Source: Archangium violaceum Cb vi76 (lineage in GTDB: Bacteria; Myxococcota; Myxococcia; Myxococcales; Myxococcaceae). From it: a DNA stretch of 64,000 nt. A program made the position numbers and the translations under genes. The notes beneath the pieces are model-generated. The model was not told the DNA's origin. It made no database searches and was given only the letters and a program-made list of their open reading frames with translations. The stretch lies in the NCBI RefSeq assembly GCF_000733295.1, contig NZ_JPMI01000302.1, forward strand, positions 1 through 64,000. Direction: 5' to 3'. Positions 36,391-45,594 of the stretch are shown here, one piece after another. Each line of letters opens with the position of its first letter. The first letter of the stretch is position 1.

Positions 36391-37022
36391 TCCTCAAGCC
36401 GCCCCAGGAGATCCGCCAGCTTCTCCCGTGCCCGGTGGAGCCGACTCTTCACGGTACCCAACGCCAGCTCCGTGATGTCGACGATTTCCTCGTATGACAA
36501 CCCCTCGATGTCCCGCAGGGCCACCAGCATCCGGGCGTCCGGCTCCAACTGGGAGATGGCCCACTGCACCCGCGCCTGTTCCCTGGCCGACTCCAGCGCC
36601 GCGTCCGGCCCCGGCGGAGAGCCCAACAGGTCCGCCAACGCCCCCTCGCTCTGCTCGCCGTACTCCTCCGAGCGTCCCCTGCCCCGCCGCTTCAGGTACT
36701 TCAGCCGGTTGATGCAGTGGTTCTTTCCAATCCGGAACAACCACGTGGACAGCTTCGAGTCCTCCCGGAAGCGCGACAGGTTCTGGTGGGCGCTCACGAA
36801 GACGTCCTGCACCAGATCGTTCGCCTCCTCCCGGTCCCCCAGCATCCGCACGCAGAAGTCGTAGAGCCGGTCCTGGTGCGTGTGCACCAGCGCCTCGAAG
36901 GCCTCCGGCTCGCCCCGCCGCAGGCGCGCCAGCAACAGGCGCTCCTCGCGCGCGGCGGCCTCGGCTTCGGCGGACACCGGCGTTCCCTCTGTCTCCATCC
37001 CGAGCACCCCGCTCGAAGACAC
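36387..37022 (-). CDS. ECF sigma factor (RpoE-like)
   Basis: A 211-aa ECF sigma factor. Region 2 includes DRLYDFCVRMLGDREEANDL, VQDVFVSAHQNL and STWLFRIGKNHCINRLKYLK; region 4 includes SQLEPDARMLVALRDIEGLS, YEEIVDITELALGTVKSRLH and RAREKL. Both domains are complete. I chose GTG 37022-37020 because GGGGAGG stands six bases upstream; ATG 36998 is an alternative. Downstream anti-sigma overlaps it. It lies between prfB and lysS and may regulate envelope functions, which is only inferred from position. Confidence 0.92.
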   Translation of the reverse strand: MSSSGVLGMETEGTPVSAEAEAAAREERLLLARLRRGEPEAFEALVHTHQDRLYDFCVRMLGDREEANDLVQDVFVSAHQNLSRFREDSKLSTWLFRIGKNHCINRLKYLKRRGRGRSEEYGEQSEGALADLLGSPPGPDAALESAREQARVQWAISQLEPDARMLVALRDIEGLSYEEIVDITELALGTVKSRLHRAREKLADLLGRLEE

Positions 37023-37141
37023 CGGTGACCTCCCCACGTGGCCTACACCGCGCGCGTCCATCCTACCCCGTCCCGTTTCTCCCTGTTCCACGGCCTCGGA
37101 CAACGAGGCCATGGAAAGGTTCCACGGGTTTTCCGGGGCAA

Positions 37142-38261
37142 CTACTCGGGGACGTTGCGGTTGGGGTTCTTCACGCCCATGAGCTGGGCGGTGACGAACT
37201 CCTCGAGGCTGCCGTCCAGCACGGCGTCCACGTTGCCCGTCTCCACGCCGGTGCGCAGGTCCTTCACCATGCGGTAGGGCGCGAGCACGTAGGAGCGGAT
37301 CTGCGAGCCGAAGGAGATGTCCTTCTTCTGGGCCTCGGCGGCGGCCTGCTCGGCCTCGCGCTTCTTGAGCTCCAGCTCGTAGAGGCGGGCGCGGAGGATC
37401 TTGAAGGCCATGTCCTTGTTGGCCGACTGCGAGCGCTCCGTCTGGCAGGTGATGAGGATGTTGGTGGGCAGGTGGCGCAGCTGCGCCGTGGAGGAGGTCT
37501 TGTTGACCTTCTGACCGCCCGCGCCACCGCCGCGGATGAACTTCAGCTCGTAGTCCTTCTCCGGGATGTCGATCTTGATGGTGTCATCCACCTCCGGATA
37601 GACGTCCACCGAGGCGAAGGCGGTCTGCCGGCGCGCGTTGGCGTCGAAGGGGCTGATGCGCACCAGCCGGTGCACGCCCACCTCGGCCTTGAGGTAGCCG
37701 TAGGCGAACTCACCCTCGATCCGCAGCGAGACGTTCTTGAAGCCCGCCTCTTCGCCCTCCACCGCGTCGTTGATCTCGACCTTCCAGCCCTTGGTCTCGC
37801 AGTAGCGCGTGTACATGCGCATGAGCATGGCGGCCCAGTCCATGGAGTCGGTGCCGCCCGCGCCCGCGTTGATGTCCATGAAGCAGCTGGAGCGGTCCTG
37901 CTCGCCAGAGAGCATCCGCGCCAGTTCCAGCTTGGCGACCTCCGACTCGAGCGTGCCGAGCGAGTCCTCGGCTTCCTTCGCGCTGGCTTCGTCGTTGAGC
38001 TCGGCGGACAGCTCGAAGAGCACCTGGGCGTCATCCAGGCCGCGCATGGCCTTCTCGTAGGAGCCCACGCTCGACTCGAGCGTGGTCTTCTCCTTGAGCA
38101 TCGCCTGCGCCTTGGTGTTGTCGTCCCAGAAGTTGGGGAGCGTGGACTCTCGCTCGATCAGCGCGATGCGGGACCTCTTGCGATCGAGGTCAAAGATGCC
38201 CCCGGAGCGCGAGCAGGCGCTCCCGAAGTCCGTTGATCTTCTCCATCGAGTCGTTGGCCAT
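37142..38261 (-). CDS. prfB: Peptide chain release factor 2, with programmed +1 frameshift
   Basis: RF2 (372 aa after the shift) ends translation at TGA and TAA codons. The first frame starts at ATG 38261 ([20 protein letters not shown], 23 codons) and stops at TGA 38192-38190. The site reads CGGGGGCAT CTT TGA C, the classic prfB slippery CTT-TGA-C with a Shine-Dalgarno-like CGGGGG upstream; slippage onto GAC (38191-38189) opens the second frame ([20 protein letters not shown], then on to MLKEK). The GGQ motif is in [20 protein letters not shown] and the codon-recognition region is present. Regulation is autogenous: low RF2 favours the shift. Confidence 0.96.
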
Positions 38262-38315
38262 GTGTGTCGTGTCCTCGGTGTGCGCGAGGGGTACCCGCGC
38301 GCGATTGCCGGATGA

Positions 38316-39632
38316 TCAGCTACCGGAAGCCTTCAGGGAAGGAGACAGTGGTTCCGCAGGCCCGGCCGCCGCAGCCCGGCCCCGGGCCAGGGTGCACGCC
38401 CCCTCCAGGCCCATCGACAGGGGGAGCAGGAGCGCGATGAGGCGCCAGTTGTCCTGGTCGAACATGGGCAGCACCTTGAGCATCAGCCCCAGCACGCCCA
38501 GCGCCGCCAGCGTCCGCCACAGGCGCCGCAGCCGCTCGATGGCCCGGGGCGAGCCGAGCATCAACTGGATGCCCAGGGGCACGGCCAGCACGGTGAGCGG
38601 GTTGGCCAGGAAGAGGTTCTCGTTGCGGTACGTGACCGTGTGGTCGGTGAACAACCACATGATGAACAGCGCGAGGCCCGGAATCCCGGCCACCAGGCCC
38701 ACCAGCAGGTTCTGCAGGCCGAGCAGGATGCGAGGCGCCCGGGCTCCCCCGCTCCGGCGGATCCAGAACCCCAGACCCGCCGCGCCGCCGCCCAGCAGGA
38801 GCCCCAGCACCAGCAGCAGGGGCGCGTACTTCGGCGGCTCCGAGGGCGTCACCGGGCGGCCCTGCGCCGCGTAGATGTTGATGGTCTTCGCGACCAGAGG
38901 GTGCTTCTGCCCGTCCTCGCCCACCACCTGCAGCTCCGCCACCTGTCGCTCCAGCTCGTCCGGGAGGAAGGCCTCCTGCCAGCGGGTGACGGGCTTGTCG
39001 ATCTCGTCGTTCATCAGGAAGTCGAGCAACAGGCCCATGGCCGGGCCGACGTCCGAGTAACGGCGCGTGTGGTCGCGCAGCGTCATGCGCCCGGGTGCGT
39101 TCATGGACTGGTGGAACTGGCCGCCCACCACCTTGTCGATGGCGTCGCGCAGCCGCGTCACGCAGTTGTCGTTGTAGTGGTGGTAGAGGTAGTGCCGGTT
39201 CTCCGGCAGCACGTTCACCGCGAGCAACCGCCCCATCTCCACCTTCTGCGCGGGCGAGAGGTTCAGCTCCTGCAGCCGCACGTCCCGGTTCAGCGAGCGG
39301 TAGAAGCGGAAGGTGCCCCCGGGGCCCGCGTCGTCCACCCAGAACTCGAGCCGCCCCATGGCGTAGCGGGCCAGCATGGTCGAGTCGAAGGAGAACATGC
39401 CGTAGTTGTAGAGGCGCGACTGCTTCAGCCGCTGATCCTCCACCACCAGCGAGCCGTGCCCGAACCACGACGCCACGTCATCCCCGGGCCCGAAGGTGAC
39501 CAGGTAGATGCTCAGGTCCTGGCCCTGGCTCTCGCCCGTCCCCCAGGGAGGCATCTCCTGGGCGCGCGTCGGGGTGGAGGCCAGCAGCAACAGGCCGAAC
39601 AGGCAGGTCAGCAATGGAGCAAGACGAGGCAT
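38316..39632 (-). CDS. DUF4105 membrane protein (Lnb-like)
   Basis: A 438-aa protein: signal peptide MPRLAPLLTCLFGLLLLAST, then a periplasmic DUF4105 domain (about 30-255), then about five membrane helices to the end. The DUF4105 domain resembles the N-terminal periplasmic domain of Lnb, proposed as a lipoprotein N-acyltransferase, with the conserved Cys in HYNDNCVTRLRDAIDKVVGG and His in VASWFGHGSLVVED as the probable catalytic pair. The membrane part (RILLGLQNLLVGLVAGIPGL, ALFIMWLFTDHTVTYRNENL) matches the DUF4105-plus-membrane architecture. Its role in this organism is inference. ATG 39632; it is 105 bases downstream of the cupin-ybeY gene. Confidence 0.75.
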   Translation of the reverse strand: MPRLAPLLTCLFGLLLLASTPTRAQEMPPWGTGESQGQDLSIYLVTFGPGDDVASWFGHGSLVVEDQRLKQSRLYNYGMFSFDSTMLARYAMGRLEFWVDDAGPGGTFRFYRSLNRDVRLQELNLSPAQKVEMGRLLAVNVLPENRHYLYHHYNDNCVTRLRDAIDKVVGGQFHQSMNAPGRMTLRDHTRRYSDVGPAMGLLLDFLMNDEIDKPVTRWQEAFLPDELERQVAELQVVGEDGQKHPLVAKTINIYAAQGRPVTPSEPPKYAPLLLVLGLLLGGGAAGLGFWIRRSGGARAPRILLGLQNLLVGLVAGIPGLALFIMWLFTDHTVTYRNENLFLANPLTVLAVPLGIQLMLGSPRAIERLRRLWRTLAALGVLGLMLKVLPMFDQDNWRLIALLLPLSMGLEGACTLARGRAAAAGPAEPLSPSLKASGS

Positions 39633-39737
39633 TGTCCGTCCCAACAAATGAGGGCGGGCCTACCTATCATGCGCGCCGCCCGACTCAACCCCGAGAGTGG
39701 CTGACAGGTGAGCGGGCGTCCAGGGCCTGAAGGGCCC

Positions 39738-40586
39738 TCACGTCATGAGCTTGCGGGCCCGGGGGGCCACGGCGTCGCCCACCATGCCGCTCTCGCCGAG
39801 CAGCCGCTCCTCGGTGCGCGCCATCTTCTGCGCGTCCTTGGGGCGCTCGTGGTCGTACCCCAGCAGGTGCAACAGGCCGTGGGCCAGGTAGCGCGCCACC
39901 TCGGCGTCGAGCGTCCGCTCGTACTCCTTGGCCTGCTTCTTCGCCGTGTCCAGGGAGATGACCACGTCCCCGAGCTGCCTCGGCCCGGGCGTGCCCTTGG
40001 GCAGGTCCCCCGCCGGGAAGCTCAGCACGTCCGTCGCCTTGTCCTTCTTGCGCCACGTGCGGTTGAGCCGGCGGATGGCGTGGTCCCCCACCAGGGAGAT
40101 GGACAGCTCGCACCCCGTCAGCTCCAGCTTGCGCAGGAACGTCTCCGCCAGCTCCGTCACCTGCTTGGAGAAGCGCTTGCCCTGCGGGTGCGCCACCTGC
40201 ACCGTCACCCGGTTGGCCTGCTCCTCCTCGGGCTCCTCCTCGAAGTGGGCCAGCTCCACCCGGAAGGCCGGCGCGCACACCGAGTAGTAGTCACACGCGC
40301 CCTGCCCGTCGTTGCGGTACACCACCCGGTGCTCCCTCGGCACCATCCCCAGCTCCCCTTCCCCGATGAGCTGGCGCCGGCCGTCCACCACCAGCGTCAG
40401 CTCCCCCTTGAGGACGATGACCACCTCGTCGAACGCGGCGGTCCGCGCCGGCCCGGACCAGCCCGGCGGCGCCAGCATCCGGGCCACCGACATGGAGTCG
40501 GTCCCCGTCGTCGCCGCGCCCACGAACTCCTCGATGCGCTTCCCATCCTCGCGCGGGATGATCTTGCCCTTGCGCAGCTTCACCAC
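39738..40586 (-). CDS. ybeY: Cupin domain fused to YbeY endoribonuclease
   Basis: A 282-aa fusion. Residues 1-115 form a single-domain cupin (FDEVVIVLKGELTLVVDGRR, GEGELGMVPREHRVVYRNDG) and residues about 120-270 are YbeY, with the zinc-binding HGLLHLLGYDHER motif (HxxxHxxxxxH). YbeY matures rRNA 3' ends and takes part in ribosome quality control. The GTG at 40586 has GGAGG six bases upstream, and no start with a ribosome site exists for a separate ybeY. Gene order phoH - pgpH-like - ybeY is conserved in several phyla. The function of the cupin part is unknown. Confidence 0.9.
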   Translation of the reverse strand: MVKLRKGKIIPREDGKRIEEFVGAATTGTDSMSVARMLAPPGWSGPARTAAFDEVVIVLKGELTLVVDGRRQLIGEGELGMVPREHRVVYRNDGQGACDYYSVCAPAFRVELAHFEEEPEEEQANRVTVQVAHPQGKRFSKQVTELAETFLRKLELTGCELSISLVGDHAIRRLNRTWRKKDKATDVLSFPAGDLPKGTPGPRQLGDVVISLDTAKKQAKEYERTLDAEVARYLAHGLLHLLGYDHERPKDAQKMARTEERLLGESGMVGDAVAPRARKLMT

Positions 40587-40606
40587 GTTCGGCCTCCTCC
40601 GCTGCC

Positions 40607-43084
40607 TCAGGTGCCCGTGCCAGTCGGGCGCGCCTTGCCATCCTGCTTCGTCGTCCCCGCCACCGTCAGCGCCGCCCCCTTGGGGCCCGCCTGCAGCGCT
40701 CCCGCCGGGTACTCCGGGCGCGCATGGTAGATGCCCTCCAGCGTGTGCAGGAAGGACTGTGCGATGAGGTTCAGGTCCCTCAGTGTCAAATCACACTCGT
40801 CCAGCTGCCCCTCGGAGAAGATGAGGTTGATCATCTTCTGCACCTGGGCCTGCAACCGGGACGTGGTGGGCTCGGGCAGCGCGCGCGTCGAGGCCTCCAC
40901 GGCGTCGGCGATCATCACCAGCGCCGCCTCGCGGAACTGCGGCTTGGGGCCCGGGTAACGGAAGATGCTCTCGTCGATGGGCTGAGCGCCTTCCTTGCCC
41001 TCCTGCTCCTTGACGGCCTTGTGGAAGAAGTAGCCCACCAGCCGCGTGCCGTGGTGCTGCGGAATCGCATCCGCCACCAGCTTGGGCAACCGGTACTGGC
41101 GCGCCATCTCCAGCCCCTCGGTGACGTGGCGCTTGATGATGACGGCGCTCATCGCCGGGGCGAGGCTGTCGTGCTTGTTGTCGCCCTTCTGGTTCTCGCC
41201 GAAGTAGAGCGGATTCCGGCCCTTGCCAATGTCGTGGTAGTAGGCGCACGAGCGCGCCAGCAGCGGGTTGGCGCCAATGGCCTCCGCCGCGTTCTCCACC
41301 AGCGTGCCGATGATGATGGAGTGGTGGTAGGTGCCCGGCGCCTGGACGATGAGCTCCTTGAGCGCCGGGTGGTTGAGGTTGGCCAGCTCCAGCAGCTTCA
41401 GGTCCGACGCGTAGCCGAACACGGACTCGATGAGCGGCGTGAGCGCCATCACCATCACCGGCACCGCCAGCGCCGTGCCCGTGAAGGCGAACAGGGCCGT
41501 GATGAGCGTGTCCGGCGTCAGCCCCTTGCCCTCGGCCAGGAAGAGGCAGAGGACCGCCACCAGGTTGACGCCACCGGAGACCACACCCGCCCGGAAGAGG
41601 CCCACCCGGTCCTTGGCGTGGGCGACACGCTCCGCCGCCACCAGCGCGCCCACCAGCGCGTAGATGCCGAAGGACAGCGAGTTGCCCAGCATCACCCCGC
41701 ACAGGCTCGCCAGCACCAGCGCGAAGTAGAGCGCCAGCTCCTCGGAGAGGATGAAGCGCACCAGCATGGCCCCGGCCGCCACCGGGAAGGCGTAATAGAA
41801 GGCCTCCAGGGGAATGGCCGTGTACCGGTCCTGCACCGCGTCCGCGATGGACACCCACACCTGCAGCAGGCCCAGCATGGCCACCAGCAGCAGGCCCAGC
41901 AGCACCGCGTCCTTGCGCGTGGGGCGGAAGCGCCGGAAGGCCGCCCGGCAGAAGAGGTAGATGGCCGAGATGAGCAGCGCCACCAGCCCCGTGCCACCCA
42001 CCTGCAACTGCACCAGATCCAACCGGTCCGTCTGCGCCCGCATGCCGCGGATGGCCACCAGGTGCGTCTCGTTGACCAGCTCCCCGTCCCCGATGACCCG
42101 CTGGCCCTTCTTGATGGAGATGACGGCGTCCTTCACCGCCGCCGCCGCCTGGCGCCGCCGCGCGTCCGTCTCCGCCAGGTTGATGGTGAGGTTGGGCCGC
42201 ACCAGCCGCTTGGACAGCCGCAGCACCGCCCGCCGCTGCACGCCCGGCGAGTCCGGCAGCAGGTTGCCCGGAATGGAGGCGAACCGATCCATCTCCATGT
42301 GCGCCTCGCGCACGTCCACCACCGTGGGCGCCGTCCCCGGCAGCGTCTGCTCCCCCTTGTGCCTCAGGTCCCGCACGGTGATGCCCTGAGGGCCCTCGCG
42401 CGACACCTCCTCGCGCGAGTTGGTGATGTACACCGGGGTGGGCTCGGCGAAGCCGTACGCCCGCTCCACCAACGATACCGTGGCCTGCTCCATCGCCTCG
42501 GAGAAGCGCGCCGAGGCCAGCGCCTGGACGTCTTCATTGTCCAGCACCGCGTCCTTGCGCCCGAACAGCAGCCCCAGGAAGAGCTCGCGCTCCTCCGGAG
42601 TCACCAGGGGCTGCTGCGCTGGCTTGCGCGGCTGCGCCTTGCCCGTCTCCGGGGCCGCCCCCTCCTGCGCGGCGGCCTCCGCCCGGGCCGCCAGCCGCTG
42701 GCGCATCTCCTGGAAGGCCGCGCCCACCGACGCGCGGATCTCCAACAGCACCCCCGGGCTCAGGTCGTACACCGGCCGCACCGCGCCGCGCGCCTCCAGG
42801 CGCCGCTGCTCGGTCATCGACTGGTGGATGATGTCGTAGTCCCGCCCGGCCTTGAAGCCCGCGGGGGAGTTCGCCCGGAAGGGCTTGCCCAGGTGCTCCT
42901 CGGTGAGCGCCGGAATCTGCTGGCTGAAGAGGCCCGGAGAAATGACGAAACCGGCGGCCACCGACACCGTCAGTAGCAACAACACACTCGTCAGGCGCCG
43001 GCCCCAACGCGGGCCGAGCCGGAAGCGGTGGGCGAGCGCGTCCAGCGGACTGGGTCCGGGGGGCGACGAGTCCGGTTCGGCCAT
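40607..43084 (-). CDS. 7TM-HD phosphodiesterase, PgpH/YqfF-like
   Basis: An 825-aa membrane protein: an N-terminal helix (about 35-55), a large extracytoplasmic 7TMR-HDED domain (about 60-345), seven membrane helices (about 350-560) and an HD domain (about 590-740) with PGTYHHSIIIGTLVENAAEA, SCAYYHDIGKGRNPLYFGEN and QHHGT. PgpH proteins hydrolyse cyclic di-AMP. The operon phoH - pgpH - ybeY matches the Firmicute order, which supports the family call. ATG 43084 is preferred; TTG 43096 would add four residues. Ligand and substrate remain inferred from the family. Confidence 0.88.
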   Translation of the reverse strand: MAEPDSSPPGPSPLDALAHRFRLGPRWGRRLTSVLLLLTVSVAAGFVISPGLFSQQIPALTEEHLGKPFRANSPAGFKAGRDYDIIHQSMTEQRRLEARGAVRPVYDLSPGVLLEIRASVGAAFQEMRQRLAARAEAAAQEGAAPETGKAQPRKPAQQPLVTPEERELFLGLLFGRKDAVLDNEDVQALASARFSEAMEQATVSLVERAYGFAEPTPVYITNSREEVSREGPQGITVRDLRHKGEQTLPGTAPTVVDVREAHMEMDRFASIPGNLLPDSPGVQRRAVLRLSKRLVRPNLTINLAETDARRRQAAAAVKDAVISIKKGQRVIGDGELVNETHLVAIRGMRAQTDRLDLVQLQVGGTGLVALLISAIYLFCRAAFRRFRPTRKDAVLLGLLLVAMLGLLQVWVSIADAVQDRYTAIPLEAFYYAFPVAAGAMLVRFILSEELALYFALVLASLCGVMLGNSLSFGIYALVGALVAAERVAHAKDRVGLFRAGVVSGGVNLVAVLCLFLAEGKGLTPDTLITALFAFTGTALAVPVMVMALTPLIESVFGYASDLKLLELANLNHPALKELIVQAPGTYHHSIIIGTLVENAAEAIGANPLLARSCAYYHDIGKGRNPLYFGENQKGDNKHDSLAPAMSAVIIKRHVTEGLEMARQYRLPKLVADAIPQHHGTRLVGYFFHKAVKEQEGKEGAQPIDESIFRYPGPKPQFREAALVMIADAVEASTRALPEPTTSRLQAQVQKMINLIFSEGQLDECDLTLRDLNLIAQSFLHTLEGIYHARPEYPAGALQAGPKGAALTVAGTTKQDGKARPTGTGT

Positions 43085-43130
43085 GGGGTTGTCCAACCTA
43101 TGGGAGGCGTGGCGGGTTCATCAAGCACAG

Positions 43131-43159
43131 CGGGCGGCGGGAATTCCCTCCGCCGCCCG
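43131..43159. terminator. Strong GC-rich hairpin between phoH and pgpH-like gene
   Basis: CGGGCGGCGG (43131-43140) pairs perfectly with CCGCCGCCCG (43150-43159) around a nine-base loop. It lies in the 109-base gap between the phoH stop and the pgpH-like start, on the minus-strand transcript. There is no T-run after it, so it may be an attenuator or mRNA processing/stability element rather than a full terminator. Confidence 0.4.
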
Positions 43160-43193
43160 CCGCCTGCTCACCCGGCTATCGAGCTAAGGAAAA

Positions 43194-44324
43194 TCAAGGG
43201 GTTGGCGTGTCGGACTCCGGCACACCGGCAGCCACTTCCGGTGCCGCCCCACCCGCCACCGCCGCTTCCGCTTCCTTCAGGGCCTTGGCTGCCTGCTGCG
43301 CCGCGTCGTACCGATCGTAGGCGCGGATGACCTCCTGCACCAGCGGGTGACGCACCACGTCCACCTCGGTGAACTCGGAGAAGGAGATGCCCTCCACGTT
43401 CTTGAGGATGGAGCGCGCGTGGTGCAGGCCGCTCGTCTTTCCCACCGGCAGGTCCACCTGCGTCACGTCACCCGTGATGACCGCCTTGCTGTTGTAGCCC
43501 AGGCGGGTGAGGAACATCTTCATCTGCTCGATGGTGGTGTTCTGCGCCTCGTCGAGGATGACGAAGGAGTCATTGAGCGTGCGGCCACGCATGAAGGCCA
43601 GCGGGGCCACCTCCACCACACCCTGTTCGATGAGGTGCAGGGCGCGCTCCACGGCCATCATGTCGTGCAGCGCGTCGTAGAGCGGGCGCAGGTAGGGGTT
43701 GACCTTCTCGGCCAGGTCTCCGGGGAGGAAGCCGAGCTTCTCGCCGGCCTCGACGGCCGGACGCGCCAGGACGATGCGCTTGACCTTGCGCTCCTGCAGG
43801 GCGGCCACCGCCATGGCCATGGCGAGGTACGTCTTGCCGGTACCGGCCGGGCCGATGCCGAAGACGATGTCATGGGCGCGGATGGCATCCACGTAGCGCT
43901 TCTGCGCGATGCTCTTGGGGGCGATCTGCTTGTTGCCCGAGCTCTTGAGCACCGGGCTGTTCATCACGTCCTGGAGCGACTCCGCCCCGCCGCGGCCGAG
44001 CACCTTGATGGCCTGCTCGACGTCCTCGCGGTAGATGGGGCGGCCGGCGCGGATCATCTCCTCGAGGTTCTCCACGAGGCGCACGGTGAAGGCCACCGCG
44101 TCCGACGGTCCAGACAGGTGGAGCTCGGTCCCCCGCTGTCCGACCCGGACGCCGAGCCGACGCTCCATGAGCTTCAAATTCTCGTTCTGGTTGCCACACA
44201 GTGCCAGGGTCGTCGCGTTATCGCGGACATCCACCTTGGCCGAGGTGGGGCTGACTGCTGCTTGAGCCTCTACTGTGGCGGGGTTTCGCAATTCGTCTAA
44301 TCCCTCGGGACGGGTGTCGGACAA
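43194..44324 (-). CDS. phoH: PhoH-like ATPase
   Basis: A 376-aa PhoH family ATPase (PhoH/YbeZ branch). An N-terminal KH-like region ([20 protein letters not shown]) precedes the ATPase: Walker [19 protein letters not shown] and Walker [12 protein letters not shown], with [20 protein letters not shown] and [11 protein letters not shown]. In E. coli YbeZ acts with YbeY in rRNA processing, and YbeY is encoded two genes downstream. The start is TTG 44324 with GAGG eight bases upstream. Confidence 0.93.
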   Translation of the reverse strand: MSDTRPEGLDELRNPATVEAQAAVSPTSAKVDVRDNATTLALCGNQNENLKLMERRLGVRVGQRGTELHLSGPSDAVAFTVRLVENLEEMIRAGRPIYREDVEQAIKVLGRGGAESLQDVMNSPVLKSSGNKQIAPKSIAQKRYVDAIRAHDIVFGIGPAGTGKTYLAMAMAVAALQERKVKRIVLARPAVEAGEKLGFLPGDLAEKVNPYLRPLYDALHDMMAVERALHLIEQGVVEVAPLAFMRGRTLNDSFVILDEAQNTTIEQMKMFLTRLGYNSKAVITGDVTQVDLPVGKTSGLHHARSILKNVEGISFSEFTEVDVVRHPLVQEVIRAYDRYDAAQQAAKALKEAEAAVAGGAAPEVAAGVPESDTPTP

Positions 44325-44390
44325 TTCAAAGCCTCACTGTCAAGCTAACGTCCTCCCACTGTCAGCGAAAGGAGGAAGCAAGCAGCCCAC

Positions 44391-45581
44391 CTAGCGCAGG
44401 GGAGACAGGAGGATGAACTGCCGATCTGACGTACGGCGGTAGTAATAATCCTCCCGCCACGGGTAGCGGAGGTCCTCCTGCTGTAGGAGTCCCACCTCCA
44501 CCAGCACATCCAAGCGCTCGGGGAGGGCGCCCTTTTCCAGTCGAAACACCTCCAGGGCGGCTTCGATTCGGCCCCGCTGGGCGCGCGCCAGGAGACGCTG
44601 GGCCGCCGGGTCAGCGAACGAGGAGGCGGAGTCATCCCCCAGGTCCCAGGTGTCCGGCCGGAGCCGGGAGCCCACGAAGCCCAGCGCGGCCAGCACGACG
44701 ACGGTGACGACGGCGCGGGCCACCACACCGCCCACCCGGACGAGCAGGTTGGCCGCTCCCACGGAGGAGGCCCGGCCCGAGGCATGGTGGGCACGGATGT
44801 ACTCGAGGTTGAGCAGGTTGACGAGCGCCTTGCTGGTCTCGAACTCGCCCATGCAGCTGAGGTCCACCAGCTTGCGCAGGTCGCGGCCGGGGGCGACGAG
44901 CTCGTAGACGCGGCGCTCGGCGCTGCCGATGGACTTGAACTCGCCCTTGTTCTCGTCCTTCTTCTCCTCGGAGAAGGCGTCGTCGAAGGCGGCGTCGAAG
45001 TCGTCCTCTTCCTGCTTCTTGTTCTTGGGGTTGGGGGCCGGCAGCTCCTTGAGCCGCTCGAAGGTCATGGCCTCGCTGGAGATCTTCTTCCGGACGTGGG
45101 GCCACTCGTCCACCATCCGGAAGCCTTCCATCAGCACGCTCTCGGCGCGCAGCGGTGTGATGGATTCGCTGTCGGCCTGGACCTCCTCCTGCTTGAACTC
45201 GTAGGTGCCCGCCTTCCAGAGGAAGAGCCCGTAGAGGGACTCCGTCACCTGGAGCTGCATCATCTGCTTGAGCTTCTGGGCGGAGATGGCACCGGTGCTG
45301 ATGAGCACGTCGCCCACCCGCTTGAGGGTGCGCTTCTGCGTCTCCAGCGCGCTCTCGAGCTGCTGCTCGGTGATGAGCTCGGCGCGCACCAGCATGTTGC
45401 CGATGAGATCCTTCTTCTTCCGGGTGACGCTCTCGGCGCGGACGATGTTGCCGTCCCGGAAGAAGACCTGGACCTCCTGCTCCTTGCTCTTGAGGTACAG
45501 GACACCCGTCTTCTGCTGCTGACCGATCAGCTGCAGGATGTCCGCGATACCAAAGTCCTTGAGCGTTCCCGTGAGGGCCAT
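44391..45581 (-). CDS. PATAN (DUF4388) protein with membrane helix and pseudopilin-like tail
   Basis: A 396-aa protein. Residues 1-170 are a PATAN/DUF4388 domain: MALTGTLKDFGIADILQLIG, QVFFRDGNIVRAESV, VGDVLISTGAISAQKLKQMM and ESLYGLFLWKAGTYEF. An acidic linker (about 185-215) follows, then a predicted membrane helix GGVVARAVVTVVVLAALGFV (about 285-304). The C-terminal 75 residues contain GALPERLDVLVEVGLLQQED and YPWREDYYYRRTSDRQFILL, the pattern seen at the end of type II secretion pseudopilins. PATAN proteins are abundant in myxobacteria and Geobacter-like bacteria and linked to signalling or adhesion. ATG 45581. Confidence 0.8.
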   Translation of the reverse strand: MALTGTLKDFGIADILQLIGQQQKTGVLYLKSKEQEVQVFFRDGNIVRAESVTRKKKDLIGNMLVRAELITEQQLESALETQKRTLKRVGDVLISTGAISAQKLKQMMQLQVTESLYGLFLWKAGTYEFKQEEVQADSESITPLRAESVLMEGFRMVDEWPHVRKKISSEAMTFERLKELPAPNPKNKKQEEDDFDAAFDDAFSEEKKDENKGEFKSIGSAERRVYELVAPGRDLRKLVDLSCMGEFETSKALVNLLNLEYIRAHHASGRASSVGAANLLVRVGGVVARAVVTVVVLAALGFVGSRLRPDTWDLGDDSASSFADPAAQRLLARAQRGRIEAALEVFRLEKGALPERLDVLVEVGLLQQEDLRYPWREDYYYRRTSDRQFILLSPLR

Positions 45582-45594
45582 CGTCGGTCCCGGC

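Noticed and set aside
38189-38192. Treating prfB as a frameshifted pseudogene
   Set aside because: The CTT-TGA-C site with an upstream SD-like CGGGGG is the conserved programmed frameshift.
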